A DNA stretch of 64,000 nt from Hydrogenovibrio thermophilus (GTDB lineage Bacteria > Pseudomonadota > Gammaproteobacteria > Thiomicrospirales > Thiomicrospiraceae). The notes below the pieces were generated by a model. The model was not told the DNA's origin, searched no databases, and saw nothing but the letters and a program-made list of their open reading frames with translations. Shown piece by piece: positions 25,440-38,071 of the stretch (its first letter is position 1; each line of letters begins with the position of its first letter). A program made the translations under genes and the position numbers. Location of the stretch: contig NZ_CP035033.1 of the NCBI RefSeq assembly GCF_004028275.1, forward strand, positions 620,001 through 684,000, written 5' to 3'.

Positions 25440-26972
25440 ATGAAGCGATTCTTTTCTTTTTTCAAACCCAATAAACCGATGCTCAGCGCCGTTTTGCTTG
25501 GCGCGGTGATGGTGTTCGCCCATGCACCGGTCGCCATTGCCCCGTTGGCCTTGATTTCACTGGGCGGCTTGTTCTGGCTGTGGCAAAAAGCCGAAACGCC
25601 GTTTCAATCGATGCAAATTGGTTTGGGCTTCGGGTTGGGGTATTTCGGAACGGGCGTCAGTTGGCTGATTTCCAGTATCTATCTTTATGCGGAAATGAAT
25701 CTGGTGCTGTCGGTGTTGGCGGTACTGTGTTTCATACTGTTCTTGACCCTGTATTTCATTTTAGCCGGTTGGTTGGTGGCCCGTTTGAAAACGGCTCAGC
25801 GTCAAGGCTTTAACTGGGTGGTGGTCATGCCGGCCGTGTGGGTGTTTGCGGAATGGGTCAGAGCGACCTTGTTCGGCGGCTTTCCGTTTTTGATGACCGG
25901 CAATACGCATTTGATGACTTGGCTGGACGGCTATGCGCCGGTGTTCGGTGTGCTGGGCGTCAGCTGGGCAGTGGCCATTACGGCGGGCATTTTGCTTTGG
26001 TTGGTTCAGTCGCGTGCCTGGGTGGGTGCAAGTTTGGTGTTGGCCGTGCTGTGGTTGACCGGTGCCAGCTTAAAGAATGTCGAATGGGTCACGCCTAAGG
26101 AGAAACCGGTTGAGGTCGCGCTGTTGCAAGGAAATGTGCCGCAGGACGATAAATGGTTGTCGAAGGAATTCTTGCCCACACTGAAACGATATGTCGGCTT
26201 GACGAAGCAGAATCTGGATGCGGATATTGTTGTTTGGCCGGAAACGGCGGTGCCGGCTTATTATGATGTGGTGGAACGCGGTGCGTTACGGTCCTTTATT
26301 CGAGATGCGCAATTGCTGAATACCGATATTTTGCTCGGCGTTATTACGCGTGATGACAGTCACCGTGATTATTACAACGCCATCGTGAATGCACATAATC
26401 CCGAGCAGCAATATCAGAAAAAACACTTGGTGCCGTTCAGCGAGTTTTTCCCGTTTTCCAGTGTTTTACAGCCGTTGAGCGAACTGTTTAATATTCCGTT
26501 TTCCGAGTTCACGCCCGGCGCAGACGATCAGGCCCCGATGACGTTGGGCGGACATCCGGTTGGGTTATCGGTCTGTTATGAAATGGCGTTTGGTGAAGAA
26601 TTGATTGATTCCGCGCGCCAAGCGGATTTCCTGATTACCGTCAGTAACGACGCTTGGTTTGCACACACGTTAGAACCGGCGCAACAGGTTCAGGACGTGC
26701 AAATGCGCGCTTTGGAACTGGGGCGTGAAATCGCCCGCAGCACCAATACCGGTTACACCATTATCGTCGGGACTAACGGGCAGTTGAAAGCGGAAATTCC
26801 ACCATATGAAACCGGAGTGCTTCGCGGCGAAGTGCAGCCTTATGAAGGCGAAACGCCGTTTGTGCAGTGGCGCCAATGGCCGATTTTGATATTGTTGCTG
26901 GGCGTGATGTTGCTGTTGGTGTGGTTGAAGCTTCAAGCCCGCCCGTCGAGAAAAACGACGGCTGAAGACTGA
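25440..26972 (+). CDS. lnt: Apolipoprotein N-acyltransferase
   Basis: This 510-residue inner-membrane enzyme adds the third acyl chain to lipoproteins. Six hydrophobic helices fill about the first 215 residues, followed by a periplasmic nitrilase domain and a C-terminal helix. The catalytic triad is visible: Glu in VWPETAVPAY, Lys in KKHLVPFSEFFPF and Cys in SVCYEMAFGE. It is the last gene of the miaB block. The adaptor and channel-associated lipoproteins, LptE and others in this window are likely substrates. Confidence 0.97.
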   Translation: MKRFFSFFKPNKPMLSAVLLGAVMVFAHAPVAIAPLALISLGGLFWLWQKAETPFQSMQIGLGFGLGYFGTGVSWLISSIYLYAEMNLVLSVLAVLCFILFLTLYFILAGWLVARLKTAQRQGFNWVVVMPAVWVFAEWVRATLFGGFPFLMTGNTHLMTWLDGYAPVFGVLGVSWAVAITAGILLWLVQSRAWVGASLVLAVLWLTGASLKNVEWVTPKEKPVEVALLQGNVPQDDKWLSKEFLPTLKRYVGLTKQNLDADIVVWPETAVPAYYDVVERGALRSFIRDAQLLNTDILLGVITRDDSHRDYYNAIVNAHNPEQQYQKKHLVPFSEFFPFSSVLQPLSELFNIPFSEFTPGADDQAPMTLGGHPVGLSVCYEMAFGEELIDSARQADFLITVSNDAWFAHTLEPAQQVQDVQMRALELGREIARSTNTGYTIIVGTNGQLKAEIPPYETGVLRGEVQPYEGETPFVQWRQWPILILLLGVMLLLVWLKLQARPSRKTTAED

Positions 26973-26994
26973 TTGGCGTCTGGCCCGGTTTTCA

Positions 26995-27004
26995 CCAGGC
27001 CTGG
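26995..27004. repeat. CCAGGCCTGG palindrome, exact, intergenic
   Basis: The copy lies between the convergent lnt and ybeL-like genes, with T-rich flanks on both sides. Confidence 0.95.
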
Positions 27005-27014
27005 TTGTTTTGGC

Positions 27015-30100
<3,086 letters not shown>

Positions 30101-30179
30101 AGATTCGGTTTGTTTCGATTGTCGGTGAAGACAATATGGAAACGAAAAAGTGATGGAATGGAAATTGAGGAGCCGTCAA

Positions 30180-30725
30180 ATGGCAAGTGTGTATGGTAAA
30201 AATCGCCAGGCCTGGGCGTTTTGGCACTGGCTGGTCGTCATCGGTTTGGCGTTGAGTCTGACGGCTTGCGGTTTCCATTTGAAAGGCACCGGGCCGAATG
30301 CGGTGGCCGGGTTCGAGTCCATTAAGTTCGAAAGCACCGGCGGTGTGCGCCCGGATATTTTGCGTGCTTTGAAAATGCAGTTGACGTCGACCGACGTGAA
30401 AATCGTCGAGAATGCGGCTCAAGCCGAAGTGATTTTGCGCTTTTCGCCGACCCAGTACACTACCTCGCGGACCAGTATCAGCGGCCAAGGGGATGCGGCG
30501 TCCGAGCTGATTAAAATGGCGCAGCCGATTCACGTGCAGGAAGTCGCGACGGAAAAAGACATTCTGGATACATCGGTACAGGCTTTCCGCGATCGACGGA
30601 TTGATAATTCGGCGGCCTTGGCATCGAATCGTGAGTTAATGTCGATTCAGCAACAAATGGCTGCGGACATCGCATCGCAGATCATCGACCGCATTAATCG
30701 TGCGCGGGCCGAGCCAGCGAAATGA
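30180..30725 (+). CDS. lptE: LPS-assembly lipoprotein LptE
   Basis: A lipoprotein of 181 residues that plugs the LptD barrel in the outer membrane and helps export LPS. The start at 30180 follows GAGGAG at good spacing. The signal peptide holds the helix LVVIGLALSL and lipobox LTAC, then the family's characteristic GFHLKG directly after the cysteine. The rest is the alpha/beta LptE fold ending in a helix (RELMSIQQQMAADIASQIIDRI). It lies between leuS and holA as in most gammaproteobacteria. An exact palindrome sits in its signal peptide as Gln-Ala-Trp. Confidence 0.94.
   Translation: MASVYGKNRQAWAFWHWLVVIGLALSLTACGFHLKGTGPNAVAGFESIKFESTGGVRPDILRALKMQLTSTDVKIVENAAQAEVILRFSPTQYTTSRTSISGQGDAASELIKMAQPIHVQEVATEKDILDTSVQAFRDRRIDNSAALASNRELMSIQQQMAADIASQIIDRINRARAEPAK
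30206..30215. repeat. CCAGGCCTGG palindrome, exact, in lptE
   Basis: Read as Gln-Ala-Trp. The extended dyad is AATCGCCAGGCCTGGGCGTT. Confidence 0.95.
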
Positions 30726-30747
30726 TTAACGGAGAGGGATTCAGCCT

Positions 30748-31764
30748 ATGATCATGGCGCCGGCGTTTTTAAAGCAACTGCAAACCCCGAATTTCGAGAT
30801 TAAGCCGATCACGCTGATTTACGGCGAAGAGCCGTTGTATATCCGCCGTTCATTGGATGCGCTGCGCGAAGTGTTGAAGGGCCAGGAATATTGGCAGCGC
30901 GACCGTTATGAAGTGGATGCCAATTTTAAGTGGGCCGATTTGAAAATGGACACCCAGGCCGGGAGTCTGTTTGCCGAGCGTCGCATCATCGAGCTGGACA
31001 TGCCGAAAGGTGCACCGGGCAAAGACGGCGGCGCCTTTATCCAGGAATGGGCCAATGCCATGCACGATACGCCGCCGGAAATCTGTCTGGTGGTGTTGTG
31101 CGAAAAGCTTGACGGTCGCCAGATGAAGTCCAAATGGGTGCAAGCCATTGAAGCCCACGGCTGGGTGGTGCAGTCCAAGCCCATTGAAGGGCCAGGCCTG
31201 GTGAAATGGTGTCAACAACGCGCCCAGGAATCGGGGCTGGCATTGGAAGACGAAGCGGCCGGTTTGCTGGCGGAACGGGTGGAAGGTAACCTGCTGGCGG
31301 CGGATCAGGAAATCGAAAAACTGGCGTTGTTTTTCCCGCCGAACACCGTCTTGACGCCACAGAACATTATTGATAATGTGGCCGATCAGGCGCATTATCA
31401 GTTGTTTTCGTTAAGCACCGCCATGCTGTACGGACGTACCCAATATGCGTTGCAAATCCTGCATCGCCTGCAACAGGAAGGACTGGAGGCGCCGGTGGTG
31501 TTGTGGCTATTGGCTAAGGATTTACGGCAGTTAATCGACATCGCCCAAAAGCAGCAAACCATGAGTTTGCCTCAGGCGTTTAAGCAACTCCGCATTTGGT
31601 CGTCGAAACAGGGGGAGTTCAGCGCGGCCTTGCAACGGCACGATCTGGTCTATTGGCAAAGCTTATTGAATGTGGCCTTGCAAGTGGATTTGACCATCAA
31701 AGGTGTGCGACCGGGCGATGAATGGCTGGGCCTGTCGGAGTTGGTTAGCCAGATTGCACGATAA
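30748..31764 (+). CDS. holA: DNA polymerase III delta subunit
   Basis: The 338-residue clamp-loader subunit opens the beta sliding clamp. The N-terminal LIYGEEPLYIRRSLDALR (about residues 23-40) is the family signature, and the length equals E. coli HolA. The rest follows the AAA-like module plus C-terminal helical collar (SLPQAFKQLRIWSSKQGEF). GGAGAGG is the ribosome site. A second in-frame ATG two codons later could also be used. It contains one exact palindrome, as Pro-Gly-Leu. Confidence 0.95.
   Translation: MIMAPAFLKQLQTPNFEIKPITLIYGEEPLYIRRSLDALREVLKGQEYWQRDRYEVDANFKWADLKMDTQAGSLFAERRIIELDMPKGAPGKDGGAFIQEWANAMHDTPPEICLVVLCEKLDGRQMKSKWVQAIEAHGWVVQSKPIEGPGLVKWCQQRAQESGLALEDEAAGLLAERVEGNLLAADQEIEKLALFFPPNTVLTPQNIIDNVADQAHYQLFSLSTAMLYGRTQYALQILHRLQQEGLEAPVVLWLLAKDLRQLIDIAQKQQTMSLPQAFKQLRIWSSKQGEFSAALQRHDLVYWQSLLNVALQVDLTIKGVRPGDEWLGLSELVSQIAR
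31192..31201. repeat. CCAGGCCTGG palindrome, exact, in holA
   Basis: Read as Pro-Gly-Leu. Confidence 0.95.
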
Positions 31765-31853
31765 GCTGTTTCGTAAGGCAAGCACGAAACCGAACATTCG
31801 CAAACGCACGATCAAATAATTGAATCAGTTGAATAAGACACTTGGAAAGGATT

Positions 31854-33122
31854 ATGACGCAACAAATATCGGACATTAAACAGTATATGCAACAACTTGG
31901 TCAGCAAGCCAGAGGCGCTTCGCGCCAGCTGACCGTGGCGCCGACCAAGCAAAAAAACGATGCGTTGTTGAAAATCGCCACGGCGCTGGAAACCAATGCG
32001 GATACCTTGAAATCCGAAAACGCCAAGGATTTGGAACAAGGCAAAGCCAATGGGCTGGAGTCGGCGATGTTGGACCGTTTGGCCTTGACCGATAAGGTCA
32101 TTGCCGGCATGGCGGAAGGCCTGCGTCAAATTGCGGCGTTGAACGATCCCATCGGTGAGATTTCCGATATGAATTATCTGCCGTCCGGCATTCAGGTCGG
32201 CAAAATGCGCGTGCCGTTGGGTGTGGTGGGCATCATCTATGAATCCCGTCCGAACGTCACCATTGACGCCGCGGCCTTGTGCTTGAAATCCGGTAACGCG
32301 GCCTTGTTGCGCGGCGGTTCCGAAGCGGCGTATTCCAACCGTGCCTTAGCCAAGTGCATCCAGGGCGCGTTGCGCGACGCCGGGTTACCGGAAGCGTCGG
32401 TGCAGGTGGTGGAAACCACTGATCGTGCGGCGGTGGGTGAAATGATTGCTATGCCGGAATTTGTCGACGTCATTATCCCGCGCGGCGGAAAAGGCTTGAT
32501 CGAACGCATCAGCCAGGGCGCGAAAGTGCCGGTCATCAAACACTTGGACGGTATTTGCCATGTGTACATCGATACCGACGCCGATGCCGATAAAGCGGTG
32601 AAAGTGGCGTTCAATGCCAAAACGCATCGTTACGGGGTGTGTAATGCGATGGAAACCCTGTTGGTGGCCGAATCGCGTGCGGCGGAAATTCTGCCAGGCC
32701 TGGCGAAAATGTTCGTTGAGAAAGGCGTGGAGTTGCGTGGTTGCGAAAAAACACGCGGCTTTGTCGACATGGCGCCGGCGACTGAATCGGATTGGGCGAC
32801 GGAATATTTGGACGCCATTTTATCGATTCGAGTGGTCCAGGACGTGGAAGAGGCGATGGATCACATTGCCCAGTACAGCTCGGGGCACACCGAATCCATC
32901 ATTACCGAAAACCTGACCACTTCGCGCCGCTTCCTGGCGCAAGTGGATTCCAGCTCGGTGATGGTGAATGCGTCTACCCGTTTTGCCGACGGCTTCGAAT
33001 ACGGTTTGGGGGCGGAAATCGGCATCAGTACCGATAAGTTCCATGCCCGTGGCCCGGTGGGCCTGGAAGGCTTGACCTCGCAGAAATACATTGTCTTGGG
33101 CGACGGGACGATTCGCGAATAA
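31854..33122 (+). CDS. proA: Gamma-glutamyl phosphate reductase
   Basis: This enzyme of about 422 residues makes glutamate-5-semialdehyde in proline synthesis. Aldehyde-dehydrogenase-fold motifs are seen: [30 protein letters not shown], residues 118 onward in part, and the nucleophilic Cys in [23 protein letters not shown] and [13 protein letters not shown] lie near the end. ATG 31854 follows AAAGG, so the longer TTG frame is rejected. Its place before nadD resembles the Pseudomonas order. One palindrome is read as Pro-Gly-Leu. Confidence 0.96.
   Translation: MTQQISDIKQYMQQLGQQARGASRQLTVAPTKQKNDALLKIATALETNADTLKSENAKDLEQGKANGLESAMLDRLALTDKVIAGMAEGLRQIAALNDPIGEISDMNYLPSGIQVGKMRVPLGVVGIIYESRPNVTIDAAALCLKSGNAALLRGGSEAAYSNRALAKCIQGALRDAGLPEASVQVVETTDRAAVGEMIAMPEFVDVIIPRGGKGLIERISQGAKVPVIKHLDGICHVYIDTDADADKAVKVAFNAKTHRYGVCNAMETLLVAESRAAEILPGLAKMFVEKGVELRGCEKTRGFVDMAPATESDWATEYLDAILSIRVVQDVEEAMDHIAQYSSGHTESIITENLTTSRRFLAQVDSSSVMVNASTRFADGFEYGLGAEIGISTDKFHARGPVGLEGLTSQKYIVLGDGTIRE
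32694..32703. repeat. CCAGGCCTGG palindrome, exact, in proA
   Basis: Read as Pro-Gly-Leu; CGAAAA follows it. Confidence 0.95.
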
Positions 33123-33162
33123 TTCTCGAAACTCCGCTGGCGTCGTTCAGCGGTTTTCTATC

Positions 33163-33825
33163 TTATTTCGCCCGTCTAGCCAAATAACCTAACAGGCATT
33201 CGCGAGCTTCGCTGATGGCGTGAAACTGTTCGGCTTCGCCTCCCTTATCCGGGTGGTGACGCTGCGAGAGTTTGCGATATTGGCGGTTCACTAAGGTCAC
33301 TGTCAGCGACTCGGTGGTGTCCTGAATGTCCAGTTGCCGCTTGGCCGTCCCAAGGTCGGTTTCGCTGGCCGCCATGGCGGTATTCGCACCCTGCCCGAAA
33401 TCTCGCCAGAATCCGGCGATGAGTTCAATCACATCGCTTTCCTGCGTGCTCAGAAACTCGGCATAATCCAGATAATAATCCCGCACGCCGTCTTCAACCG
33501 CTAACGCTTGTTGTGCATTTTGCCAGGCCTGGTCGGAAATGGCGGACGCCGGTGTCAATTCAATCGCCAAGGTATGAATGCTGAGTGACCCTTGGCCGTT
33601 GCGAAGCCATTTGGCTTGCAAGCGATACAGCAGGTGAAACAGTAGAAAGTGCGACTGGAACATCGCCAGCGGGTCGAGGTCGGGCGTGAACTCGGAAAAT
33701 CCAGCGTCGACCAGGGCTTTCATCAGGTCGTATTCCTTGATGCCGCTCCGTTCGGAGAGCAGTTGGTATAGGGTGCTTTCCAGCTCCGCGGGGATTTCGG
33801 GAATTGTCACTTGATTGTTTGACAT
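33163..33825 (-). CDS. DnaJ-related protein with C-terminal J domain
   Basis: The 220-residue protein has the DNAJ_related N-terminal domain (about residues 10-130; SHFLLFHLLYRLQ is the characteristic stretch). A J domain follows at the very C-terminus with the essential His-Pro-Asp in YRKLSQRHHPDKGGEAEQF. Such proteins stimulate Hsp70 ATPase, but the client is not known. The gene is convergent with proA and divergent from nadD, separated by only 39 bases that must hold both promoters. One palindrome is read as Gln-Ala-Trp. Confidence 0.9.
   Translation of the reverse strand: MSNNQVTIPEIPAELESTLYQLLSERSGIKEYDLMKALVDAGFSEFTPDLDPLAMFQSHFLLFHLLYRLQAKWLRNGQGSLSIHTLAIELTPASAISDQAWQNAQQALAVEDGVRDYYLDYAEFLSTQESDVIELIAGFWRDFGQGANTAMAASETDLGTAKRQLDIQDTTESLTVTLVNRQYRKLSQRHHPDKGGEAEQFHAISEARECLLGYLARRAK
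33523..33532. repeat. CCAGGCCTGG palindrome, exact, in the DnaJ-related gene
   Basis: Read on the minus strand as Gln-Ala-Trp; T4 lies two bases before it on the plus strand. Confidence 0.95.
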
Positions 33826-33864
33826 AATTGCTATAATAACAAAAAACGTTCAAGAGACACTTTT

Positions 33865-34494
33865 TTGCACATCAAACGACTCATCGGCATCAATGGCGGC
33901 ACCTTTGACCCGATTCATTTCGGTCATCTGCGCCCGGCACTCGAAGTGCTCACCGCTTTGCACTTGGATGAAATGCGGTTTATCCCTGTCTATCAGCCTG
34001 TCCACCGAGATTCGCCTTCCGCGACCGCTCAGCAACGTTGCGACATGGTGCGTCTGGCGATTCAATCGCAACCCAAGTTTCAGCTCGATACCATCGAAAT
34101 CGACCGCGGTGGTCCATCTTACATGGTGGATACTTTGCTCAGCCTGAAACAGAAAATGCCGGATGCAACGCTGGTGTTGATGATGGGCACGGATGCGTTT
34201 GCCAAATTTCACCGCTGGCATGACTGGCAGGGGATTCTGACGTTGGCAAACATTGTGGTGACACACCGTCCGGGCGAGCCTTTGCCAAATGACGGTGAGG
34301 TTGGGAAGATTCTACGAACCCACTGGGTCGAAACCTTGAGCGAGGATCATGGGCAGATTATCGACTTACCCATCACGCAGCTGGATTTAAGTGCCACAGC
34401 CTTGCGGGACTATTTGAAAAAAGGGGAGCCGGTGGACTACTTGATGCCGCAAAGTGTGGCAGACTATATTCGACAACATCAACTTTACCAATAA
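33865..34494 (+). CDS. nadD: Nicotinate-nucleotide adenylyltransferase
   Basis: The 209-residue enzyme makes deamido-NAD from nicotinate mononucleotide and ATP. It has the nucleotidyltransferase HxGH signature in GGTFDPIHFGHLR (about residues 11-23) and the C-terminal SxTxxR in LSATALRDYL. The start is TTG at 33865; no ATG or GTG gives a full N-terminus. It opens the nadD-rsfS-rlmH block, common throughout gammaproteobacteria. Confidence 0.95.
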   Translation: MHIKRLIGINGGTFDPIHFGHLRPALEVLTALHLDEMRFIPVYQPVHRDSPSATAQQRCDMVRLAIQSQPKFQLDTIEIDRGGPSYMVDTLLSLKQKMPDATLVLMMGTDAFAKFHRWHDWQGILTLANIVVTHRPGEPLPNDGEVGKILRTHWVETLSEDHGQIIDLPITQLDLSATALRDYLKKGEPVDYLMPQSVADYIRQHQLYQ

Positions 34495-34510
34495 GAGGGC
34501 AGAAGTCTTT

Positions 34511-34873
34511 ATGATGGATTTGCAGCAAATGGAAGATTTAATCGTCAGTACGCTGGAAGACAGCAAAGCACGTGATATTCAAGTGTTGGATGTCGCCGGG
34601 TTGTGTTCGTTCACCGACCGTATGGTGGTGGCGACCGGGACCTCGACCACGCACGTGAAATCAACCGGTAATGCCTTGGCGCAAGCCTTCAAGGATGCCG
34701 GCGAACCACCGATTGGTGTTGAAGCCGGACCGGAGCCGGATTGGGTCTTGGTGGATTTGGGCGGTGCCGTTGTGCACATCATGACCGAATCGGCGCGGGC
34801 GCATTATCAGTTGGAAAAACTGTGGAATATCAAGCCGGGTGAAGCCTCGGAAAAAAGTTCCGTCAATGCTTAG
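34511..34873 (+). CDS. rsfS: Ribosome silencing factor RsfS
   Basis: A 120-residue Iojap/RsfS protein that binds L14 and blocks subunit joining in starvation. The signature VAGLCSFTDRMVVATGTSTTHVKS is partly shown here as SFTDRMVVATGTST, and PDWVLVDLGGAVVHIMTESAR carries the conserved DWVLxDxGxxVVHxM pattern. The ATG at 34511 (MMDLQQMEDL) fits the family N-terminus; the longer open frame overlaps nadD without reason. Confidence 0.95.
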   Translation: MMDLQQMEDLIVSTLEDSKARDIQVLDVAGLCSFTDRMVVATGTSTTHVKSTGNALAQAFKDAGEPPIGVEAGPEPDWVLVDLGGAVVHIMTESARAHYQLEKLWNIKPGEASEKSSVNA

Positions 34874-34899
34874 AGCTGACGAGCTGAATTGAATCTGTC

Positions 34900-35370
34900 G
34901 TGATTATCCATTTTATTGTCATCGGGCAGAAAATGCCGCGATGGGTACAGGACGGCTATGCGGAATATGCCAAACGTTTGCCGAAAGCCTGTTCGTTGAA
35001 GTTGGTCGAATTGCCCATGGCGACGCGCGGCAAAAGCGGGTCGGTGGCGCACTACAAGGCGGAAGAAGCCAAACGGATTCTGGCGGTCTTGCCCAAAGGG
35101 TGTAAGTTGGTGGTGTTGGACGAACATGGGCTGCAAACGACCACGGTGCAGTTTTCACAAAAGCTGGACGATTGGTTGGCTTCCGGACAGGACGTGGCGT
35201 TGGTCGTGGGCGGTCCTGATGGCTTGGCCCCGGAGCTGATACAGCAAGCCGAATGGAAGTGGGGCTTGTCGAAATTGACGTTGCCACATCCGCTGGTGCG
35301 CGTGCTGGTAGCGGAGCAAATTTATCGGGCCTGGTCGGTGCTGAAAAACCATCCCTATCATCGAGAGTGA
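34900..35370 (+). CDS. rlmH: 23S rRNA pseudouridine-1915 N3-methyltransferase
   Basis: This 156-residue SPOUT enzyme methylates pseudouridine 1915 in helix 69 of 23S rRNA. The SAM-binding knot is seen in LVVGGPDGL (about residue 105) and the conserved C-terminus is RVLVAEQIYRAWSVLKNHPYHRE in substance (positions 35296-35367). The start is GTG at 34900. It ends the nadD operon before a bidirectional terminator. Confidence 0.96.
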   Translation: MIIHFIVIGQKMPRWVQDGYAEYAKRLPKACSLKLVELPMATRGKSGSVAHYKAEEAKRILAVLPKGCKLVVLDEHGLQTTTVQFSQKLDDWLASGQDVALVVGGPDGLAPELIQQAEWKWGLSKLTLPHPLVRVLVAEQIYRAWSVLKNHPYHRE

Positions 35371-35431
35371 AGTGTTTCTCTACGTTTGCTTTTCTTTGTT
35401 TTGATGGCACATATTGCCAACCCTAAAAACG

Positions 35432-35468
35432 AAAAACCGCTGGTCGGGGAAACCTGGCCAGCGGTTTT
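35432..35468. terminator. Bidirectional terminator between rlmH and the DUF1254 genes
   Basis: AAAACCGCTGG (35433-35443) pairs perfectly with CCAGCGGTTTT (35458-35468) around a 14-base loop, placed between convergent genes. Confidence 0.8.
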
Positions 35469-35489
35469 CATGTTTTTGAATGTAGGATT

Positions 35490-36542
35490 TTATTTAACCG
35501 GTACCGGGTTCGGGAACGTCCAAGAACCGTTCAGAATGGATTCGTGTGGTCGATAAAGTCGCACGATCAGATTCCACCCGGGCATCGTCGGTAAACAATT
35601 GGTTTGATGCTGGTCGCACTGCCCGAACCAGACGGTGAAAGAACCGTCTTTATTTGGCGTGGCCGTGATGTTGTTCAGTGAGTAAGCGTTATACGGATTT
35701 TTTTGGTAATACCCTGCTTTGTTGTACAGGCTGATGGACCAGAAGCCGTCAACAGGGACGTCTTTGACATCCAATCGATAAGGCGTTTTACCATCATTTT
35801 TTGCCGGCACAACGGTCAGGTAAATGGCGTCTTTTCGCGGGTTACCGGCCCAGCCACCGGCACTGCCCAATAAGTGCATCAATTCATCCACTTGCCCTCT
35901 CGGCCCGAACATTTTCGCGGTATTCACGCCGCCGTTGGCCAAAGAAAGATCGTTTAGCGCATCGGTCAACCGTTTTTGAGAAGCCGTGTCCCAATTCGGG
36001 ATTTCAAAAGTCCCTTTTGTCGCCTGCTTTATTTGCAACTTGTCTTGAAGTGCGTGCACTTTTTTCAAGTCGGCTTGGCTGTTCGGGTTCATGAACGTAC
36101 GAGCCATAAACAGGACATATCGTGTGCCAATGTCCTGACGGGTAAAGGTATAAGAACCGGGTTTGTAAATGACTTCGGGGGAGTATTGCTCTTCGTCAAT
36201 GACCTGTATTGACATGAAGCGCCCGTCGGGATTGGGCATCACAACCGTGGCCGGCCCGGCGTCGAGGTCGACAATGGCAAAGGAGTAGAGGGTGTCACGG
36301 TTCATGCGAATGACGTTTTGATGGTCGATGGGCGCCGGTTCGCGGTTGTGTACGAATTTTCCCAGTGCGCCTCGTTTAACGTATTTGGCAAAATACAGGT
36401 CGCTGGTCGCCAAATTGTAATTATCTAAATGGACGGGTTTTATCGGTTTATTGGCGGCCGCGACCGGCCAGTTGATGGCCATTACCAAGAATAGCCCCAT
36501 ACCGATTTGGCTGAATCTCGTGAAGTTGAAAGGGTTTTTCAT
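35490..36542 (-). CDS. DUF1254/DUF1214 exported protein, short paralogue
   Basis: This protein of 350 residues has a signal peptide (ending VAAANKP near residue 31) and so is probably periplasmic. RMNRDTLYSFAIVDLDAGP and the C-terminal FWSISLYNKAGYY...NGSWTFPNPVPVK are DUF1254 and DUF1214 hallmarks. Compared with the neighbouring paralogue it is about 115 residues shorter. The start at 36542 follows GGAGAA. The family has no firmly established role; some members are annotated as cell-envelope or ATP-synthase-related without proof. Confidence 0.85.
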   Translation of the reverse strand: MKNPFNFTRFSQIGMGLFLVMAINWPVAAANKPIKPVHLDNYNLATSDLYFAKYVKRGALGKFVHNREPAPIDHQNVIRMNRDTLYSFAIVDLDAGPATVVMPNPDGRFMSIQVIDEEQYSPEVIYKPGSYTFTRQDIGTRYVLFMARTFMNPNSQADLKKVHALQDKLQIKQATKGTFEIPNWDTASQKRLTDALNDLSLANGGVNTAKMFGPRGQVDELMHLLGSAGGWAGNPRKDAIYLTVVPAKNDGKTPYRLDVKDVPVDGFWSISLYNKAGYYQKNPYNAYSLNNITATPNKDGSFTVWFGQCDQHQTNCLPTMPGWNLIVRLYRPHESILNGSWTFPNPVPVK

Positions 36543-36673
36543 TCTTTGAATTCTCCATTTGTCGTGTGCATTGCCGGCATTTTGACCGCGCAAAAGTCAC
36601 GGTTTTTGACTTGATATGAAGCACGACTGGCATGCAGAGGTGTTTCATTGGCATGGGATCGTCAATTCAGCGA

Positions 36674-38071
36674 TTATTGGACCGGCTTGACGCCGGGCGG
36701 TGTCCAGCCGCCGTTTAACGCTTTGGCTTTTGGCCAGTAAAGACGCATTCCTAAGCTGAAAGCCCCTTTGGCTGGCGTCGGTAACCAGTTGGACTCTTTG
36801 TCTTTGCCTGGCGAAGTACGCTGAATGTAGAGGTCAAGCGATCCGTCTGCGTTGAATTTGAGTTTGTCCCGGTCACCGATGGCATAACGGTGGATTGGGT
36901 TGGCGGCGAACAATTGGCGTTCGTTATACATGGTTAACGACCAAAAACCATTGATGGGTGGAATGCGATCTTTGTCGAAATGCAAGACATAACGCTTGGC
37001 ACTGTCCAGCGGTTTGCCGTCTTGGTCGACGTAAGTGGTGGGGTAGATTGCATCCTGTGGAACGTTGGCGCCATAGCCGCCATAAGCGACGCCCGCACGA
37101 TGTAGGTAGTCGGTGCCGTAGGTGCCGATGGCCGTCATGTTGGTGCGCCAGCCGTTGGCGTAGTCGCCGGCGCTTTTCCAGGCGGCTTTGATTTGTTTCA
37201 AAGCCGTTTTAGGCGCGGCGTTCAGTGCTTGTTGTACGATTTTCGGCGCCTGGTCGAATGCGAAAGATTCACCCGGCACGATGCCGATTTGCTTCATGCG
37301 GTCAATCATCGGGTAGTCGTTGGCGTGAGGCGGGTTGGCTTTCATCATTTCCGCGAAACGGGTGAAAAAGGTTTTTGCATCCATTTTATCCAGTTGGTCG
37401 GGTGGCGCAGTCATATCCTGGTTCGGATTAACGTGGCCTTTCGGTGGGGTGTAAGGTTTGCCATAAGCGCTCAGTGGAACGGCTTTCATGCCGTTTTGGA
37501 AGGCGCGTACGGCTTTGTAGTCGGCTTTACCATTTGTCTGTGTCCGTCCAATCAGTAATCCTCTGCCGGTTGGGCTGCGGTATTCATGCACCCCCTCGGG
37601 AAGCTGTCCTTGCCAGTTTGGGCCGACAATGGCAAAGGTCAGTGCATCGTCCCCTGTCGTACGACTTCCCGGCACGGTGAAGACGTCGCTCCACATATCC
37701 AGAAATTGCAATAAATAGTAACGACCGTTGGAGGCCGGGATGCTGATCACAATCGGCTCTTTAGTGACATCGTACCCCATGGTGGTGTAGAGGGTGTCGG
37801 CGTTGGGGCGAACCACGATGGTCCAGCTGGCATCCGGGAAAACATTCATGTGACCGAACTGGTTGATTGGCGCGCTGGTCCCGGTCGGTTTGGTGACATT
37901 TTGACCGATGTCTTGGGTGATGCCGGATAAAACCAGCGGATAACCGTAGATATAAGTTTCAATCGCGATGGCATTGGCTTCTTCTGCAGTCAGTTTTTGT
38001 GAAGCATAGGTGGCTGAAAACGAACTCAGTAGCAAGCTTACAAAAGCTACTTTCATTAATGTTTGTTTCAT
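36674..38071 (-). CDS. DUF1254/DUF1214 exported protein, full length
   Basis: The 465-residue protein has a Sec signal peptide (about 23 residues, ending TYAS). The DUF1254 domain comes first (ETYIYGYPLVL; VVRPNADTLYTTMGYDV), then DUF1214 (PPINGFWSLTMYNERQLF, and AKALNGGWTPPGVKPVQ at the end). It is upstream of a shorter paralogue on the same strand, 131 bases apart, so the pair probably arose by duplication. An AGGAA ribosome site is present. A stand-alone envelope function is likely; the reaction, if any, is unknown. Confidence 0.88.
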   Translation of the reverse strand: MKQTLMKVAFVSLLLSSFSATYASQKLTAEEANAIAIETYIYGYPLVLSGITQDIGQNVTKPTGTSAPINQFGHMNVFPDASWTIVVRPNADTLYTTMGYDVTKEPIVISIPASNGRYYLLQFLDMWSDVFTVPGSRTTGDDALTFAIVGPNWQGQLPEGVHEYRSPTGRGLLIGRTQTNGKADYKAVRAFQNGMKAVPLSAYGKPYTPPKGHVNPNQDMTAPPDQLDKMDAKTFFTRFAEMMKANPPHANDYPMIDRMKQIGIVPGESFAFDQAPKIVQQALNAAPKTALKQIKAAWKSAGDYANGWRTNMTAIGTYGTDYLHRAGVAYGGYGANVPQDAIYPTTYVDQDGKPLDSAKRYVLHFDKDRIPPINGFWSLTMYNERQLFAANPIHRYAIGDRDKLKFNADGSLDLYIQRTSPGKDKESNWLPTPAKGAFSLGMRLYWPKAKALNGGWTPPGVKPVQ